Positions 32,906 to 42,322 of a DNA stretch of 64,000 bases are shown in pieces. Below the pieces are notes generated by a model, which worked only from the letters and a program-made list of their open reading frames with translations, did no database searches and was not told the DNA's origin. This DNA comes from Leisingera aquimarina DSM 24565. Lineage in GTDB: Bacteria; Pseudomonadota; Alphaproteobacteria; Rhodobacterales; Rhodobacteraceae. The position numbers and the translations under genes are program-made. The DNA lies in NCBI RefSeq assembly GCF_000473165.1, contig NZ_KI421504.1, positions 1,332,501-1,396,500 of the forward strand. Reading direction: 5' to 3'. Position 1 is the first letter of the stretch, and each line of letters opens with the position of its first letter.

Positions 32906-34818
32906 CAGCCCTGGCCATCCTCAAAAAAGAACTCATCCGGACGGTAAAGACCGAAATGGGCGCCGGGATCCCAGGCCCATATTGCTTGATTGGGCACATT
33001 ACGCAGGCGGTTGCTGACCACGACGGGCTGCGGCGCGGCGGCCACGACGCCGATGGCAAAAACCTGATCAGCGTGGATCTGCAGCATGGCGCGCCAGGCT
33101 GTAGCACGCTCGGCATCTGTCGTGGCCATGTTCCAGTCCTGCATCAGATCCATCAGTTGCCGGGCCGGGGCCATGTCAGGCGGCTCCCCCGCATCGCCGC
33201 CGGTTTGATAGAACTGGCCCCACTTCGGCCAGGAAAGGAACACCTGATCCGTTGGAGCCAGATAGGCAGGCGAGGTGTAGACCTGCGGCAAGCCATTATC
33301 CCAGCCGAACCAGGCAGAAGCCATGGTGCTGCCAGAAAACACGCGGTTGCGCAGGATGTCGCGGTCCAGCGGGCGCATAACCAGTTTGACCCCGACATCA
33401 CGCCAGTCGTCCGAAATTATCTGAAGTGCATTCTCGACTTCCTGACGTTCGCCTGCTGTTTCCACGACCAACTCCATCAGCCGCCCGTCGGCCAGATAGC
33501 GGATCCCATAGGCGTCTTTCTCTGTAAGGCCGGCCTCGTCCAGAAGCCAGTTGGCCTGCTCCGGGTCAAAATCCGCCCAGGCGGCACGCAGGGCAGGGTC
33601 AAAGAACTCGCTCTGTTCCAGCACAGTCATGGCGCCGGGCTTGGCCAGGTTGAAATATAGCGCCCTGTTGATGGCACGGCGGTTGATAGCCAGCGACAGC
33701 GCCCGGCGTACCCGGACATCGCGCAGCACCTCGCGCCAGACCGGATCCTTGGCATTCAGGTTCGGATAGATCGCGATCTGCGAGGCTGCACCGGACCCCC
33801 AGAGATATGTCTTGTAGTTTGCGCCGTCCTTTTCACCCTTGCGCAGGATCGGAATATCACGAAAACCGAGGCCGCGGGCCTGCAGGTCGGCCTCTCCGGC
33901 GTTGGATTTGGCCGCAACCAGGCCGGCAGTCACGATCTCCATTTCCACGGTGTCGATGTAGGGCAGTTGCACGCCGCGGCTGTCGATCCGGTGGTAATAG
34001 GGATTGCGCACGAACTGGTGGCGGATCTTCTTGCCGGGCGAGGCGTTTATCCAGGGCTGCAGTGTTGGAAGCTCGTGGTTATCGAACTTGTACATGTTGT
34101 CGTATTTGTTGTGCAGCGCGGCCCAGCTTTTTACGCGGGCATAATCGACTTCTTCCTCCAGCACGCCCGGGTCAGCGTAATCGGCATGGAATTGCTTCAA
34201 GTATTCCGCCGGCCGGTAGATGAAAGGCGGGCGCGCCTGGGCCAGCATGTGCAGGAAGCTGGGGTTGGGGTCGTCCCATTCGTAGATGATTGTGGCTTCG
34301 TCCGGGAAGCTTACGCGCGGCAGCTTGCCGTTCACGCGCAGGAAATCCGGCGGACCGGCCGGGCTGAGCAGCTCGTGGTTGGCTACATCTTCCCACCAGT
34401 AGCGGAAATCGGCAGAAGTGAAGGGATCACCGCTGGACCAGCGGTGGCCGGGCCGCAGCTTCAGTGTGTAGCGCCGGTTCTCTTCGTTCTCATAGCCTAG
34501 CAGAATGTCAGGCTGCAGCCGGTAGCTTTCGTCATAGCCCGCCAGCCGCGCATAGCCATAGACCACCATCTGGCGGATGTCCTTGGAACGGGTAACCATG
34601 GTGTTCAGTGTGCCACCCTCAGTGCCGAAGGCCCGGCCTTTGGCAGCCAAATCGACCACCAGCGGCACCTCTGGCAGGCGTTTGGCCACTGGGGGCAAGT
34701 AGCCCGCCTTGACTTCGGAGCTCCAGAATTTGCTTTCCTGGACCTCGGGGCCGCAAAGGGCAGAAATCGGGGCAAGGCATAGAACAACCGCCAAAAAGGG
34801 TTTCAGGGCATCAAGCAT
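32905..34818 (-). CDS. yejA: Extracellular solute-binding protein family 5, YejA-like
   Basis: 637-residue periplasmic peptide-binding protein, with an N-terminal hydrophobic signal (about residues 5-22, LCG near the cleavage site). SBP_bac_5 features: LKLRPGHRWSSGDPFTSADF, VRRALSLAINR and the late DRDILRN segment. The length exceeds DppA (about 530) and matches YejA-like proteins. It lies between the ATPase and the two permeases, so the order here is F-A-B-E rather than A-B-E-F as in E. coli. Confidence 0.87.
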   Translation of the reverse strand: MLDALKPFLAVVLCLAPISALCGPEVQESKFWSSEVKAGYLPPVAKRLPEVPLVVDLAAKGRAFGTEGGTLNTMVTRSKDIRQMVVYGYARLAGYDESYRLQPDILLGYENEENRRYTLKLRPGHRWSSGDPFTSADFRYWWEDVANHELLSPAGPPDFLRVNGKLPRVSFPDEATIIYEWDDPNPSFLHMLAQARPPFIYRPAEYLKQFHADYADPGVLEEEVDYARVKSWAALHNKYDNMYKFDNHELPTLQPWINASPGKKIRHQFVRNPYYHRIDSRGVQLPYIDTVEMEIVTAGLVAAKSNAGEADLQARGLGFRDIPILRKGEKDGANYKTYLWGSGAASQIAIYPNLNAKDPVWREVLRDVRVRRALSLAINRRAINRALYFNLAKPGAMTVLEQSEFFDPALRAAWADFDPEQANWLLDEAGLTEKDAYGIRYLADGRLMELVVETAGERQEVENALQIISDDWRDVGVKLVMRPLDRDILRNRVFSGSTMASAWFGWDNGLPQVYTSPAYLAPTDQVFLSWPKWGQFYQTGGDAGEPPDMAPARQLMDLMQDWNMATTDAERATAWRAMLQIHADQVFAIGVVAAAPQPVVVSNRLRNVPNQAIWAWDPGAHFGLYRPDEFFFEDGQG

Positions 34819-36592
34819 GGCAGCGCACCTTATGGCCGGGTTCCAGGTGTTTCAGGTTAACCAGGCGCGGGGCATCGGATCCGTTAAAGCGGAATTCCTC
34901 GGGCCAGCAGTCCGGCGCGCCTGCGCCTTGGGCTACCATTTTTAAGTCGATGGGCCGGTCGATATCAGGTTCCGGCTGGGCCGCGATCAGCGCCTTGGTG
35001 TAGGGGTGCTGTGGATTGTAGAATAAGGTTTCCGGCGGCGCCTGCTCGACAATCAATCCGCGCCGCATCACGGCGACCTCATCTGCTATGCGGGCGACCA
35101 CGGCCAAATCATGGCTGATGAAAAGATAAGACAGGTTCTGCCGGTCGCGAATTTCCTCCAGCAACAGAAGGATCTGCTCCTGCACCGAAACATCCAGCGC
35201 CGAGGTCGGTTCGTCGCAGACGATCAGCGCCGGCTCCAGCATCAGCGCGCGCGCTATCGACAGACGCTGGCGCTGACCGCCGGAAAACGCGTGCGGGTAG
35301 CGTTTCAGCATGTCCGGGGACAGGCCAACCAGCCGCAGCATGTCCGCCGCCTTGTCCCGGCGTTCGGCACGAGAACCGATGCGGTGGATTTCCAGGGGTT
35401 CCACCAAAGTGTCCTGAATGCGCATCCTGGGCGAAAGTGAGGAGTAAGGGTCCTGGAACACCATCTGGGCTTGCCGCTGAAAGGCGGTGCGCGCGGCACG
35501 GTCCATGCTGTGCACTGTAACCGCCGGCTGATCAGGATTAGGGCGGAACAGCACTTCGCCGCCGGGATCAGGAAGTTCTGCCCCCAATGCAATTCGTGCG
35601 GCTGTGGTCTTGCCCGAGCCGCTTTCACCGACAACAGCCAGGGTTTTTCCGCGGGTTAACCGCAGATCAACCTCGCGGCAGGCGTGGATCAGGGTCGGAG
35701 CTTGCCAGCCCTTGCTGGCTCTTAGAGTGTAGGTCTTGGAAACCGACTTCATCTCCATGATCAGGTCATCGCGTGACGGCGGGATTGCGACGACGGCTTC
35801 ATCCGGGATTTCCGGTGCTGCATTAAACAGGGCCTTGGTATACGGATGGGCAGGGGTGCGCAGCATCGGCTCCGCACGGCCGGATTCCATCACCCGGCCC
35901 TTGTGCATCACCACCACCTGCTCTGCCATATTGGCGACCACGCCCAAGTCGTGGGTCACCAGGATCATCGCCATGCCGCTTTCGCGTTGCAGCTCTTTCA
36001 TCAGCCCCAGCACCTGGGCCTGTGTGGTCACGTCCAGCGCCGTGGTCGGCTCATCCGCAATCAGCAGGTCCGGCTTTGCCACCATGGCCATGGCGATCAT
36101 TGCCCGCTGGCGCATTCCGCCGGACAGTTCGAAGGGGTAGGATCTGTAGGTGCGTTCCGGCTCGGGAAACCCGACCCGCTCAAAGCATTCAAGGACCTCC
36201 TTGCGTGCCTCGCGTTCGGACTTGCGGCCATGCAGCCACAGCACTTCTGACACCTGATTTCCGATCCGGTGCAGCGGGGAAAGCGAGCGCATCGGCTCCT
36301 GAAAAATCATCGCGACGGTATTGCCGCGCACGTCGCGCATCCGCCGTTCATCAAGCGTCGCAAGGTCAAGTTCGCTGCCGCGGGTGTTCAGCAAAATACG
36401 CCCGGTGCGCAACTGCGCCACCTTTGGCAGGATGCGCAGCACGGCCCGGCAAGAAACCGTTTTCCCTGAGCCGCTTTCCCCGACCAGGGCGAGTGTTTCG
36501 CCTGGCTGCACAGCAAAGCTCACGTCCTTCACGACGGAGTCGCCCTTGCCAAATCCAATGCTGAGATTTTCAACGGACAGCAGCGGGCGCAT
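34811..36592 (-). CDS. yejF: Dual-domain peptide ABC transporter ATPase, YejF-like
   Basis: 593-residue fusion of two ABC ATPase domains. N-terminal domain: Walker [24 protein letters not shown] and LLIADEP; C-terminal domain: [24 protein letters not shown] and LIVCDEP, H-loops THD and SHD. Both sites look active. It is the promoter-proximal gene and overlaps the binding-protein gene by 8 bp. The linker and the C-terminal Cys-containing oligopeptide tail (residues about 555-593) are as in Opp/Dpp-type ATPases. Confidence 0.9.
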   Translation of the reverse strand: MRPLLSVENLSIGFGKGDSVVKDVSFAVQPGETLALVGESGSGKTVSCRAVLRILPKVAQLRTGRILLNTRGSELDLATLDERRMRDVRGNTVAMIFQEPMRSLSPLHRIGNQVSEVLWLHGRKSEREARKEVLECFERVGFPEPERTYRSYPFELSGGMRQRAMIAMAMVAKPDLLIADEPTTALDVTTQAQVLGLMKELQRESGMAMILVTHDLGVVANMAEQVVVMHKGRVMESGRAEPMLRTPAHPYTKALFNAAPEIPDEAVVAIPPSRDDLIMEMKSVSKTYTLRASKGWQAPTLIHACREVDLRLTRGKTLAVVGESGSGKTTAARIALGAELPDPGGEVLFRPNPDQPAVTVHSMDRAARTAFQRQAQMVFQDPYSSLSPRMRIQDTLVEPLEIHRIGSRAERRDKAADMLRLVGLSPDMLKRYPHAFSGGQRQRLSIARALMLEPALIVCDEPTSALDVSVQEQILLLLEEIRDRQNLSYLFISHDLAVVARIADEVAVMRRGLIVEQAPPETLFYNPQHPYTKALIAAQPEPDIDRPIDLKMVAQGAGAPDCWPEEFRFNGSDAPRLVNLKHLEPGHKVRCHA

Positions 36593-37026
36593 TCAGAATT
36601 GTCCGCCCGGCCGGTTCAAGGCACTCATGAGATCGTGTTTTCCCCTGTTTTTTTGCCTCACCTTCGCGCGCTGAAGGCTGCTTAGTCAAACCCCATTTGC
36701 CCAGATGCCCGTTGTGCAAGGGAAAATTGATCGGCTTTCCGGTTGTTCTGATGGGCGCCTCCCAGTGCTGTCAGCCCGCAATCGCCCTGCATTTCCGGTG
36801 TTTTCGGTCCGGTGTCGCAGGGGGAGTAACAATTTCTCACATTCGCGTGCCGGCAGGTGTTTTAAGGAGCAATGCAAATCCCGCCCTCCAGAAGCAGCGG
36901 ACCTGCTGTGGCCCCCGCGCCACTCGGTCATTGCCGCAAATGGCTGCTGAAAGGATTGTCGTGTTGGCGCCAGCAGTCAGCCCGGCATAGGATGCCAGGG
37001 AACGCACGCATTCCGAAAGGCCGCAC
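36593..37026. other. Intergenic region between yejF-like operon and TetR gene
   Basis: 434 bp between divergent genes; presumably carries both promoters. I see no convincing gene. CCTTC-GCGCGCT-GAAGG (36661-36677) is a short inverted repeat, and a minus-strand TTGACT at 36684-36689 is a possible -35 for the transporter operon without a clear -10. An 80-codon ORF at 36872 follows AAGGAG but looks non-coding. Confidence 0.5.
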
Positions 37027-37692
37027 ATGGCGCAAAAACCTGTTCTGCACCGGGACGATCCGGAAGCCGAGCCGCTGGTCGGCAACATTAAGGTCACCCG
37101 CAACGACTGGCTGAATGTCGCGATGGATGTTCTGATCTCGGACGGGGTGGAGCAAGTGAAAGTGCTGGCGCTTGCCGAGCGGATGCAGGTTTCGCGCTCG
37201 TCGTTCTACTGGTATTTCAAATCACGTCAGGACTTGCTGGATGCGCTGCTAAAGAAATGGGAGCAGACAAATACCGTCGGCATGGTGCGCCAGGCCGAAG
37301 CGCCGGCCAAGACCATTACTGGCGCGGTCCTGAATGTGTTCCACTGCATCACCAACCCTGATCTGTTCAACACTGCGCTGGACTTTGCCGTGCGAGACTG
37401 GTCGCGCCGTTCCGGCAAGGTGCGCAGCCTGCTGGACCGCTCGGACCGGCGCCGGGTCGAGGCGCTGACGGGAATGTTTGCCCGCTACGGCTATGCAGAC
37501 CGGGAAGCAGTGACCCGGGCCAAGGTGCTGTACTACATGCAGCTCGGCTATGAGATGGCGGATCCGAATGAGAGCCACGCGCATCGGCTGGAGGTGACGC
37601 CCGAGTACCTCAAGGTCTTTACCGGGCGCGAGCCGTTGTCCGAAGAGATGGCGGACTTCACCGAATTCACCAAACAGCACTGGGACGTCTGA
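37027..37692 (+). CDS. TetR-family transcriptional regulator
   Basis: 221-residue TetR/AcrR-type protein. The N-terminal helix-turn-helix (about residues 30-70) is clear: LALAERMQVSRSSFYWYFKS, with the recognition helix ending FYWYFKSRQDLLDALL. The C-terminal ligand domain is not recognised. It lies 434 bp from the divergent peptide-transporter operon and 31 bp from the convergent ferredoxin oxidoreductase gene; the transporter is the more likely target by position. Ligand unknown. Confidence 0.87.
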   Translation: MAQKPVLHRDDPEAEPLVGNIKVTRNDWLNVAMDVLISDGVEQVKVLALAERMQVSRSSFYWYFKSRQDLLDALLKKWEQTNTVGMVRQAEAPAKTITGAVLNVFHCITNPDLFNTALDFAVRDWSRRSGKVRSLLDRSDRRRVEALTGMFARYGYADREAVTRAKVLYYMQLGYEMADPNESHAHRLEVTPEYLKVFTGREPLSEEMADFTEFTKQHWDV

Positions 37693-37722
37693 GGCGCCAG
37701 CCGCGGCCGCGGGCGTGTGGTT

Positions 37723-40700
37723 TTATAGGTTATGGAGCAAATCTTCAGCCTGCGCGCGCGCGTCCACAGCCGCTTTCAGCCTTACCGGGCCATATCCGCG
37801 GATATCCATCGGCGCTTTCAGTACCTTCAGGCAGGCCTCATGCGCATCGGGGCGATAACGGCTGGCGATGGTCTGCAGCGCGGCTTCAAACCAGGCCAGC
37901 AGATCGCGGTGCAGGCGGGCTTCCTCGTGATAGCCGAAGATGTTGAAGGCCGAACCGCGCAACGTCTTGGCCTTGGCCAGCAAGTGCATCGCCGGTCGCA
38001 GCCAGGGCCCAAAGGCCCGTTTCGCCGGGCGTCCGCGGGCATCCTTTTTCCAGCTCAGCAAAGGCGGTGCGAGGTGGTATTTGACGCTGAAATCCCCCTC
38101 GAACTCATCCTCAAGCTGGTGCTGGAAGGCGTCGCTGGTCAGCAGCCGGGCAACTTCATATTCGTCCTTGTAAGCCATCAGTTTGAATAGCGCCCGCGCC
38201 GCGGCGGTGGTCAGTTCTTCCTGCGCCTCCGCAGGCAGTGCGTCGCGAAACAGGTTCAAAGCAGCGGTGTAGCGTCCCGCATAAGCCATGTTCTGATAGC
38301 CGGTGAGGAAAGTGGCGCGGCGTTCGATCAGTGCGTCCAATGTTTCCGTCTTTGCGTGCGTCTCCTCAAAGTGGCTGGCGACCAGTTTCGGGTCCTCCGC
38401 CATGGCACGGCCTATGGCAAAGGCGAGGCGGTTTCTTTCAATGGCAACGCCGTTCAGCTCAATCGCCTGGTCCAGCGCCCCTGCACTGACCGGCACCAGC
38501 CCTTGCTGCCAGGCAAAACCCAGCATCATGACATTTGCCAGCACAGCGTCGCCCAGCATTGTTTCCGCGGCCTCATTGGCGTTGAAACCGGACAGGTTTT
38601 GCTCTCCAACGGCCTCGGCAATGGTTCTTTCCCGCAGGCCTGCCATCAGATCTGCATCGCGGCGCAGCACCAGATCGCCAGTGGGCATTTCAGCCCGGTT
38701 CAGCACCACCTTGGTGCCTGCGCGGTAATGGGCCGAGGCCTTGGGCGCCGAACTGACCACCACGTCGCAGCCGATAACCGCATCCGCGCCGCCCTGTTCG
38801 ATGCGCACCTGGTTCAAGGTGCCGGGTTCTTTGGACAGCCGGATGTAGCTGAGGACAGTTCCGAACTTCTGCGCAAAGCCGGTAAAATCCAGCACGCTTG
38901 ATCCTTTGCCTTCCAGGTGTGCCGCCATGGTGATCAACGCGCCGACGGTGACAACACCGGTGCCGCCCACTCCGGTGACCAGCAGGTCGAACGGCACCTT
39001 GAGAGAGGGCAGTTCCGGCGCTGGCAGCTTGGCGTTCAATGCGGCAGCGTCCAGACCAGCGGGCTTTTTCTTCTTCCTGGTGCCCCCCTCGACGGTGACG
39101 AAGGAGGGGCAGAAGCCGTTCAGGCAGGAGAAATCCTTGTTACAAGTGGACAGGTTGATCTTGCGCTTGCGGCCAAAGGGCGTTTCCTTCGGCTCGACGC
39201 TCAGGCAGTTGGATTCAAGCGAGCAATCGCCGCAACCCTCACAGACAAGATCGTTGATGAAAGCGAAGCGTTGCGGGTCCTCCATCTTGCCCCGCTTTCG
39301 GCGGCGGCGTTTTTCAGTGGCGCAGGTTTGTTCGTAGATCAGAACGGTGACGCCGGAGATGTCGCGCAACTCACGCTGCACTGTGTCCAGCGCGCTGCGG
39401 TCATGGAAGGTGGTGCCGGCGGGGAAGTCGCCGCGGATAAACTTGCCGATGTCGTCCGAGATCAATGCAATCCGTTCCACCCCCTCGGCGCGGCAGGTCT
39501 GCGCGATACCATGCACCGAAACCGGCCCGTCCACCGGCTGGCCGCCCGTCATCGCCACCGCATCATTATATAGGATTTTGTATGTGATATTGGTGCCTGC
39601 CGCGACTGCCTGGCGGATCGCAAGCGAGCCAGAATGATACCAGGTGCCTTCGCCCAGGTTCTGGAACACATGTTTGTTTCCATTGAACTGCGAGGCCACG
39701 GTCCAGGGCACGCCTTCGCCGCCCATCTGCGCATAGCCGGCTGTATCGCGGTCCATCCAGCTGGCCATCACATGGCAGCCGATGCCGGAAAACGCTTTGG
39801 AGCCATCCGGCAGCTTGGTCGAGCTGTTGTGCGGGCAGCCGGAGCAGAAATAGGGCGTACGGGCGGCGCCGGGCACGTTCAGAAGCTTCGGCGGTTCCGC
39901 CGTGAGTGCTGCGGCCTTGGCTGGCAGGTTCTCCTCCGGGAAGAAGCTGTCCAGCCGCGCGGCAACGATGGGGGCAAGCAGCAGCGGGCTCAGCTCGCCG
40001 GTCCAGGGGATCAGCGGTTCGCCCTTGCTGTCGTATTTGCCGACCATCTTTTCGGGTTTGCTGCCGGGCCAGTCATAGAAGTTTTCCTTGAACTGGCTTT
40101 CAATGATGCCGCGCTTTTCCTCGACGACCAGCACCTCCTGCTTGCCCTTCACGAATTTCAGCGCATCGGTGCGGTCCAGCGGCCAGACCATGCCGACTTT
40201 GTAAATGTCGATCTTCAGGCGGCGGCAGGCGGCCTCATCCAGCCCAAGAAGGCGCAGCGCTTCCATCAGATCAAGATGACCCTTGCCGGTGGAAACAAAG
40301 CCAAAGCGCGCGTCCTTGATATCGTAAATCCGCTTGTCGATCGGGTTGGCCTCGGCAAAGGCGCGCACGGCGTCGAGCTTGGCGTGGATGCGGGTCTCAA
40401 TCTCGGGCGAGGGCAGGTCGGAGCGGCGGATATGCAGCCCGCCAGGATAATCTGGCAAATCGGGGCAGGCAAATTCCCGGTCCGGGCGCAGGTCAACCGA
40501 ACGCGCGCTTTCCACGGTTTCCGACACCGCCTTGAACCCAACCCAAGTGCCGGAGTAGCGCGATAGTGCAAAGCCGTATTCGCCAAAAGCCAGATACTCT
40601 GACACATCTGCGGGGTTCAGCACCGGCATGAACCAGGACATGAACGCCACATCCGACTGATGCGGCATCGAGGAGCTGACACAGCCGTGGTCGTCACCAG

Positions 40701-41145
40701 CCACCACCAGCACACCGCCCTTTGCAGAGGAGCCGTAGGCGTTGCCATGTTTCAGCGCATCGCCGGACCGGTCCACGCCCGGGCCCTTTCCGTACCACAT
40801 GGAAAACACGCCTTCGACCTCGCAATGCGGGTCCAGCACTGCCTGCTGCGCACCCAGGACAGCCGTGGCGCCAAGGTCCTCGTTCACCGCAGGCATGAAC
40901 TTGATCCGGTTTGCCTGCATCCGGTCCTTGGCGCGCCAGAATTCCAGATCGACTGCACCCAAGGGCGAGCCGCGGTAACCAGAGACAAAACCCGCGGTGT
41001 TCAAGCCGGCTTCCTGATCGCGACGCGCCTGATCGAACATGATCCGGGCCAAGGCCTGGGTGCCGGTCAGGAAAACCCGGCCCTGGGTCATTTCGTACCG
41101 GTCGTCCAGCTTGTAGCTGCGAAAATCATGGCTCAGCTTGGTCAT
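37723..41145 (-). CDS. Indolepyruvate ferredoxin oxidoreductase family protein
   Basis: 1140-residue fused 2-oxoacid:ferredoxin oxidoreductase (IorAB-like) that oxidatively decarboxylates aryl or branched 2-oxo acids to acyl-CoA. The N-terminal part has pyruvate-flavodoxin-type domains; the TPP-binding region contains CSGCPHNSSTK and GIGCHVMASWMDRDT (about residues 425-460); a ferredoxin segment has CEGCGDCSLESNC and further cysteines in LSTCNKDFSCLNGFC; a C-terminal gamma domain starts LLVTGVGGTGVVTVG. It is divergent from an Lrp/AsnC regulator 146 bp upstream. This single-chain form is common in alphaproteobacteria; substrate inferred from family. Confidence 0.9.
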   Translation of the reverse strand: MTKLSHDFRSYKLDDRYEMTQGRVFLTGTQALARIMFDQARRDQEAGLNTAGFVSGYRGSPLGAVDLEFWRAKDRMQANRIKFMPAVNEDLGATAVLGAQQAVLDPHCEVEGVFSMWYGKGPGVDRSGDALKHGNAYGSSAKGGVLVVAGDDHGCVSSSMPHQSDVAFMSWFMPVLNPADVSEYLAFGEYGFALSRYSGTWVGFKAVSETVESARSVDLRPDREFACPDLPDYPGGLHIRRSDLPSPEIETRIHAKLDAVRAFAEANPIDKRIYDIKDARFGFVSTGKGHLDLMEALRLLGLDEAACRRLKIDIYKVGMVWPLDRTDALKFVKGKQEVLVVEEKRGIIESQFKENFYDWPGSKPEKMVGKYDSKGEPLIPWTGELSPLLLAPIVAARLDSFFPEENLPAKAAALTAEPPKLLNVPGAARTPYFCSGCPHNSSTKLPDGSKAFSGIGCHVMASWMDRDTAGYAQMGGEGVPWTVASQFNGNKHVFQNLGEGTWYHSGSLAIRQAVAAGTNITYKILYNDAVAMTGGQPVDGPVSVHGIAQTCRAEGVERIALISDDIGKFIRGDFPAGTTFHDRSALDTVQRELRDISGVTVLIYEQTCATEKRRRRKRGKMEDPQRFAFINDLVCEGCGDCSLESNCLSVEPKETPFGRKRKINLSTCNKDFSCLNGFCPSFVTVEGGTRKKKKPAGLDAAALNAKLPAPELPSLKVPFDLLVTGVGGTGVVTVGALITMAAHLEGKGSSVLDFTGFAQKFGTVLSYIRLSKEPGTLNQVRIEQGGADAVIGCDVVVSSAPKASAHYRAGTKVVLNRAEMPTGDLVLRRDADLMAGLRERTIAEAVGEQNLSGFNANEAAETMLGDAVLANVMMLGFAWQQGLVPVSAGALDQAIELNGVAIERNRLAFAIGRAMAEDPKLVASHFEETHAKTETLDALIERRATFLTGYQNMAYAGRYTAALNLFRDALPAEAQEELTTAAARALFKLMAYKDEYEVARLLTSDAFQHQLEDEFEGDFSVKYHLAPPLLSWKKDARGRPAKRAFGPWLRPAMHLLAKAKTLRGSAFNIFGYHEEARLHRDLLAWFEAALQTIASRYRPDAHEACLKVLKAPMDIRGYGPVRLKAAVDARAQAEDLLHNL

Positions 41146-41237
41146 CTCGAGAGAGTCCTTGCGCGGTAAATGTGCTTTCCGGAAAAGTAATCCGCAATGC
41201 TTGAAAAGATTTGCCTGAGTTGCTGCTTTTGTGGAAA

Positions 41238-41251
41238 ATTATGGTCATAAT
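41238..41251. promoter_or_regulatory. Palindrome in the Lrp/IOR divergent promoter
   Basis: ATTATG-GT-CATAAT is a perfect 14-bp palindrome located 40 bp before the Lrp/AsnC start and about 92 bp upstream of the oxidoreductase start on the other strand. Its size and AT-richness suit an Lrp/AsnC-family dimer site, so autoregulation and control of the oxidoreductase are plausible. Confidence 0.4.
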
Positions 41252-41291
41252 GTTCGGATCTCAGTGGTCCAGTGAAGAAAGTGACCGGAAT

Positions 41292-41750
41292 ATGAAACTT
41301 GACGACCGCGATTCCCGTATTCTCACCCTGCTGCAGGAAGACTCCCGCATCTCCAACGCCGATCTGGCTGAGGCAGTGGGCATGTCGCCGTCGGCTCTGT
41401 GGCGCCGGGTGCGGGCGTTGGAGGAGGCGGGCATTATTGAACGTTACGGTGCGGTGGTGAATGCACCGGCAATGGGGCTGGGGTTCCAGGCTATCGTGCA
41501 TGTGCACTTAACCCGCCACGATCCGGACAAGCTGGTGGAATTCATTCGCGCGGTGGAGAGCAGCCCGCTGGTTCAGGAATGTTACGCAACGACTGGGCAG
41601 TCTGATTATCACCTGCGGGTCCTGGCTCCGGATCTGGATGCCTATAACCGGTTTCTGGAGGATTTCCTGTTCCGCCTGCCAGCAGTTGCCAGTGCCCAGA
41701 CCAATGTGGTGCTGCGCACGATCAAACGGGACAGGCCCGTTGTGCCTTAG
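41292..41750 (+). CDS. Lrp/AsnC-family transcriptional regulator
   Basis: 152-residue feast/famine regulator. Starts MKLDDRDSRILTLLQEDSRI; the helix-turn-helix is NADLAEAVGMSPSALWRRVR (about residues 22-41) and the C-terminal RAM ligand domain includes CYATTGQSDYHLRV (about 97-110). ATG at 41292 is used because family members begin MxLDxxD; an in-frame ATG 81 bp upstream would add a poor extension. Divergent from the indolepyruvate oxidoreductase, so it probably senses an amino acid whose oxo acid is the enzyme's substrate. Confidence 0.9.
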   Translation: MKLDDRDSRILTLLQEDSRISNADLAEAVGMSPSALWRRVRALEEAGIIERYGAVVNAPAMGLGFQAIVHVHLTRHDPDKLVEFIRAVESSPLVQECYATTGQSDYHLRVLAPDLDAYNRFLEDFLFRLPAVASAQTNVVLRTIKRDRPVVP

Positions 41751-41754
41751 AAGG

Positions 41755-41832
41755 TCCGCCTGCGGCGGAAGTGCTGTTGGAAGGAAGAAACGAGGACCAT
41801 CTATCAATTTCATCTTTGCAACAATACTCCGG
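41755..41832. repeat. Convergent-junction inverted repeat, copy B
   Basis: TCCGCC-TGC-GGCGGA (41755-41769) followed by an arm GGAAGTGCTGTTG (41767-41779) whose imperfect complement CAACAATACTCC lies at 41819-41830, with AAGGAAGAAACG in between. Layout and motifs resemble the element at 29261. It separates the convergent Lrp and DUF3307 genes and may terminate both. Confidence 0.4.
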
Positions 41833-41867
41833 GGGTCTGGGGGGCGGCCCCCAGCTTGCGGGTTTTG

Positions 41868-42260
41868 TCACATCGCTGCGTATTTCACCCAGGCCCAGGC
41901 CATGGCGATATAGGTCAGCTGGTGCAACGCCTGATCCGATCCCATGGCCTGCCAGAACATCGCTTGCTGCGGGTTCAGTTTTTTGCGCTCCGAAAACCGG
42001 GCTTTGCCGAAGTCGATGTGAAAATGCACGACCCATTCCAGCGCCGCCAGCACCAGGATGAACGGCACAGGTGCGCTGAACAACGCATAGACAATGGCCG
42101 AGCCGATCACGTGGACACCGGCATGCTGGGCTCGCCCCATATGGGCATAGGCGCAGCGGCCGGACAGCATCTTGGGCGTTTGCAGAAAGAAGTCGGCAAA
42201 CAGGTGCTTGACCTGCAAAGCGCAGAGCAGCAGCAGAACGGATCCGACATATTCCGGCAA
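41868..42260 (-). CDS. DUF3307 membrane protein
   Basis: About 130 residues with three to four hydrophobic helices and the DUF3307 opening LLCALQVKHLFADFFLQTPK, followed by His residues at helix ends (GVHVIGSA, VVHFHIDF). Function unknown. A TTG at 42260 is preferred as the start: GGAGG lies 9 bases upstream, and the frame beyond it is Arg-rich and does not look like protein. It is divergent from the ABC-like gene, with only a short shared leader. Moderate certainty for the start, higher for the family. Confidence 0.7.
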   Translation of the reverse strand: MPEYVGSVLLLLCALQVKHLFADFFLQTPKMLSGRCAYAHMGRAQHAGVHVIGSAIVYALFSAPVPFILVLAALEWVVHFHIDFGKARFSERKKLNPQQAMFWQAMGSDQALHQLTYIAMAWAWVKYAAM

Positions 42261-42322
42261 ACCGATTGACCTCCAGCATGGATACCTCGCTGGAACCTTA
42301 CGGATTTTTCGCCGTCTGGCAA

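Noticed and set aside
36872-37114. An 80-codon ORF with AAGGAG just before its ATG, ahead of the TetR gene.
   Set aside because: It runs into the TetR coding sequence in another frame, and the product is Arg/Ser-rich with no domain or helix pattern. It looks like a chance ORF in a promoter region.
39634-40566. A 310-codon plus-strand ORF over the indolepyruvate oxidoreductase.
   Set aside because: It lies within the oxidoreductase's TPP region, which has strong family motifs on the minus strand; the antisense product has none.
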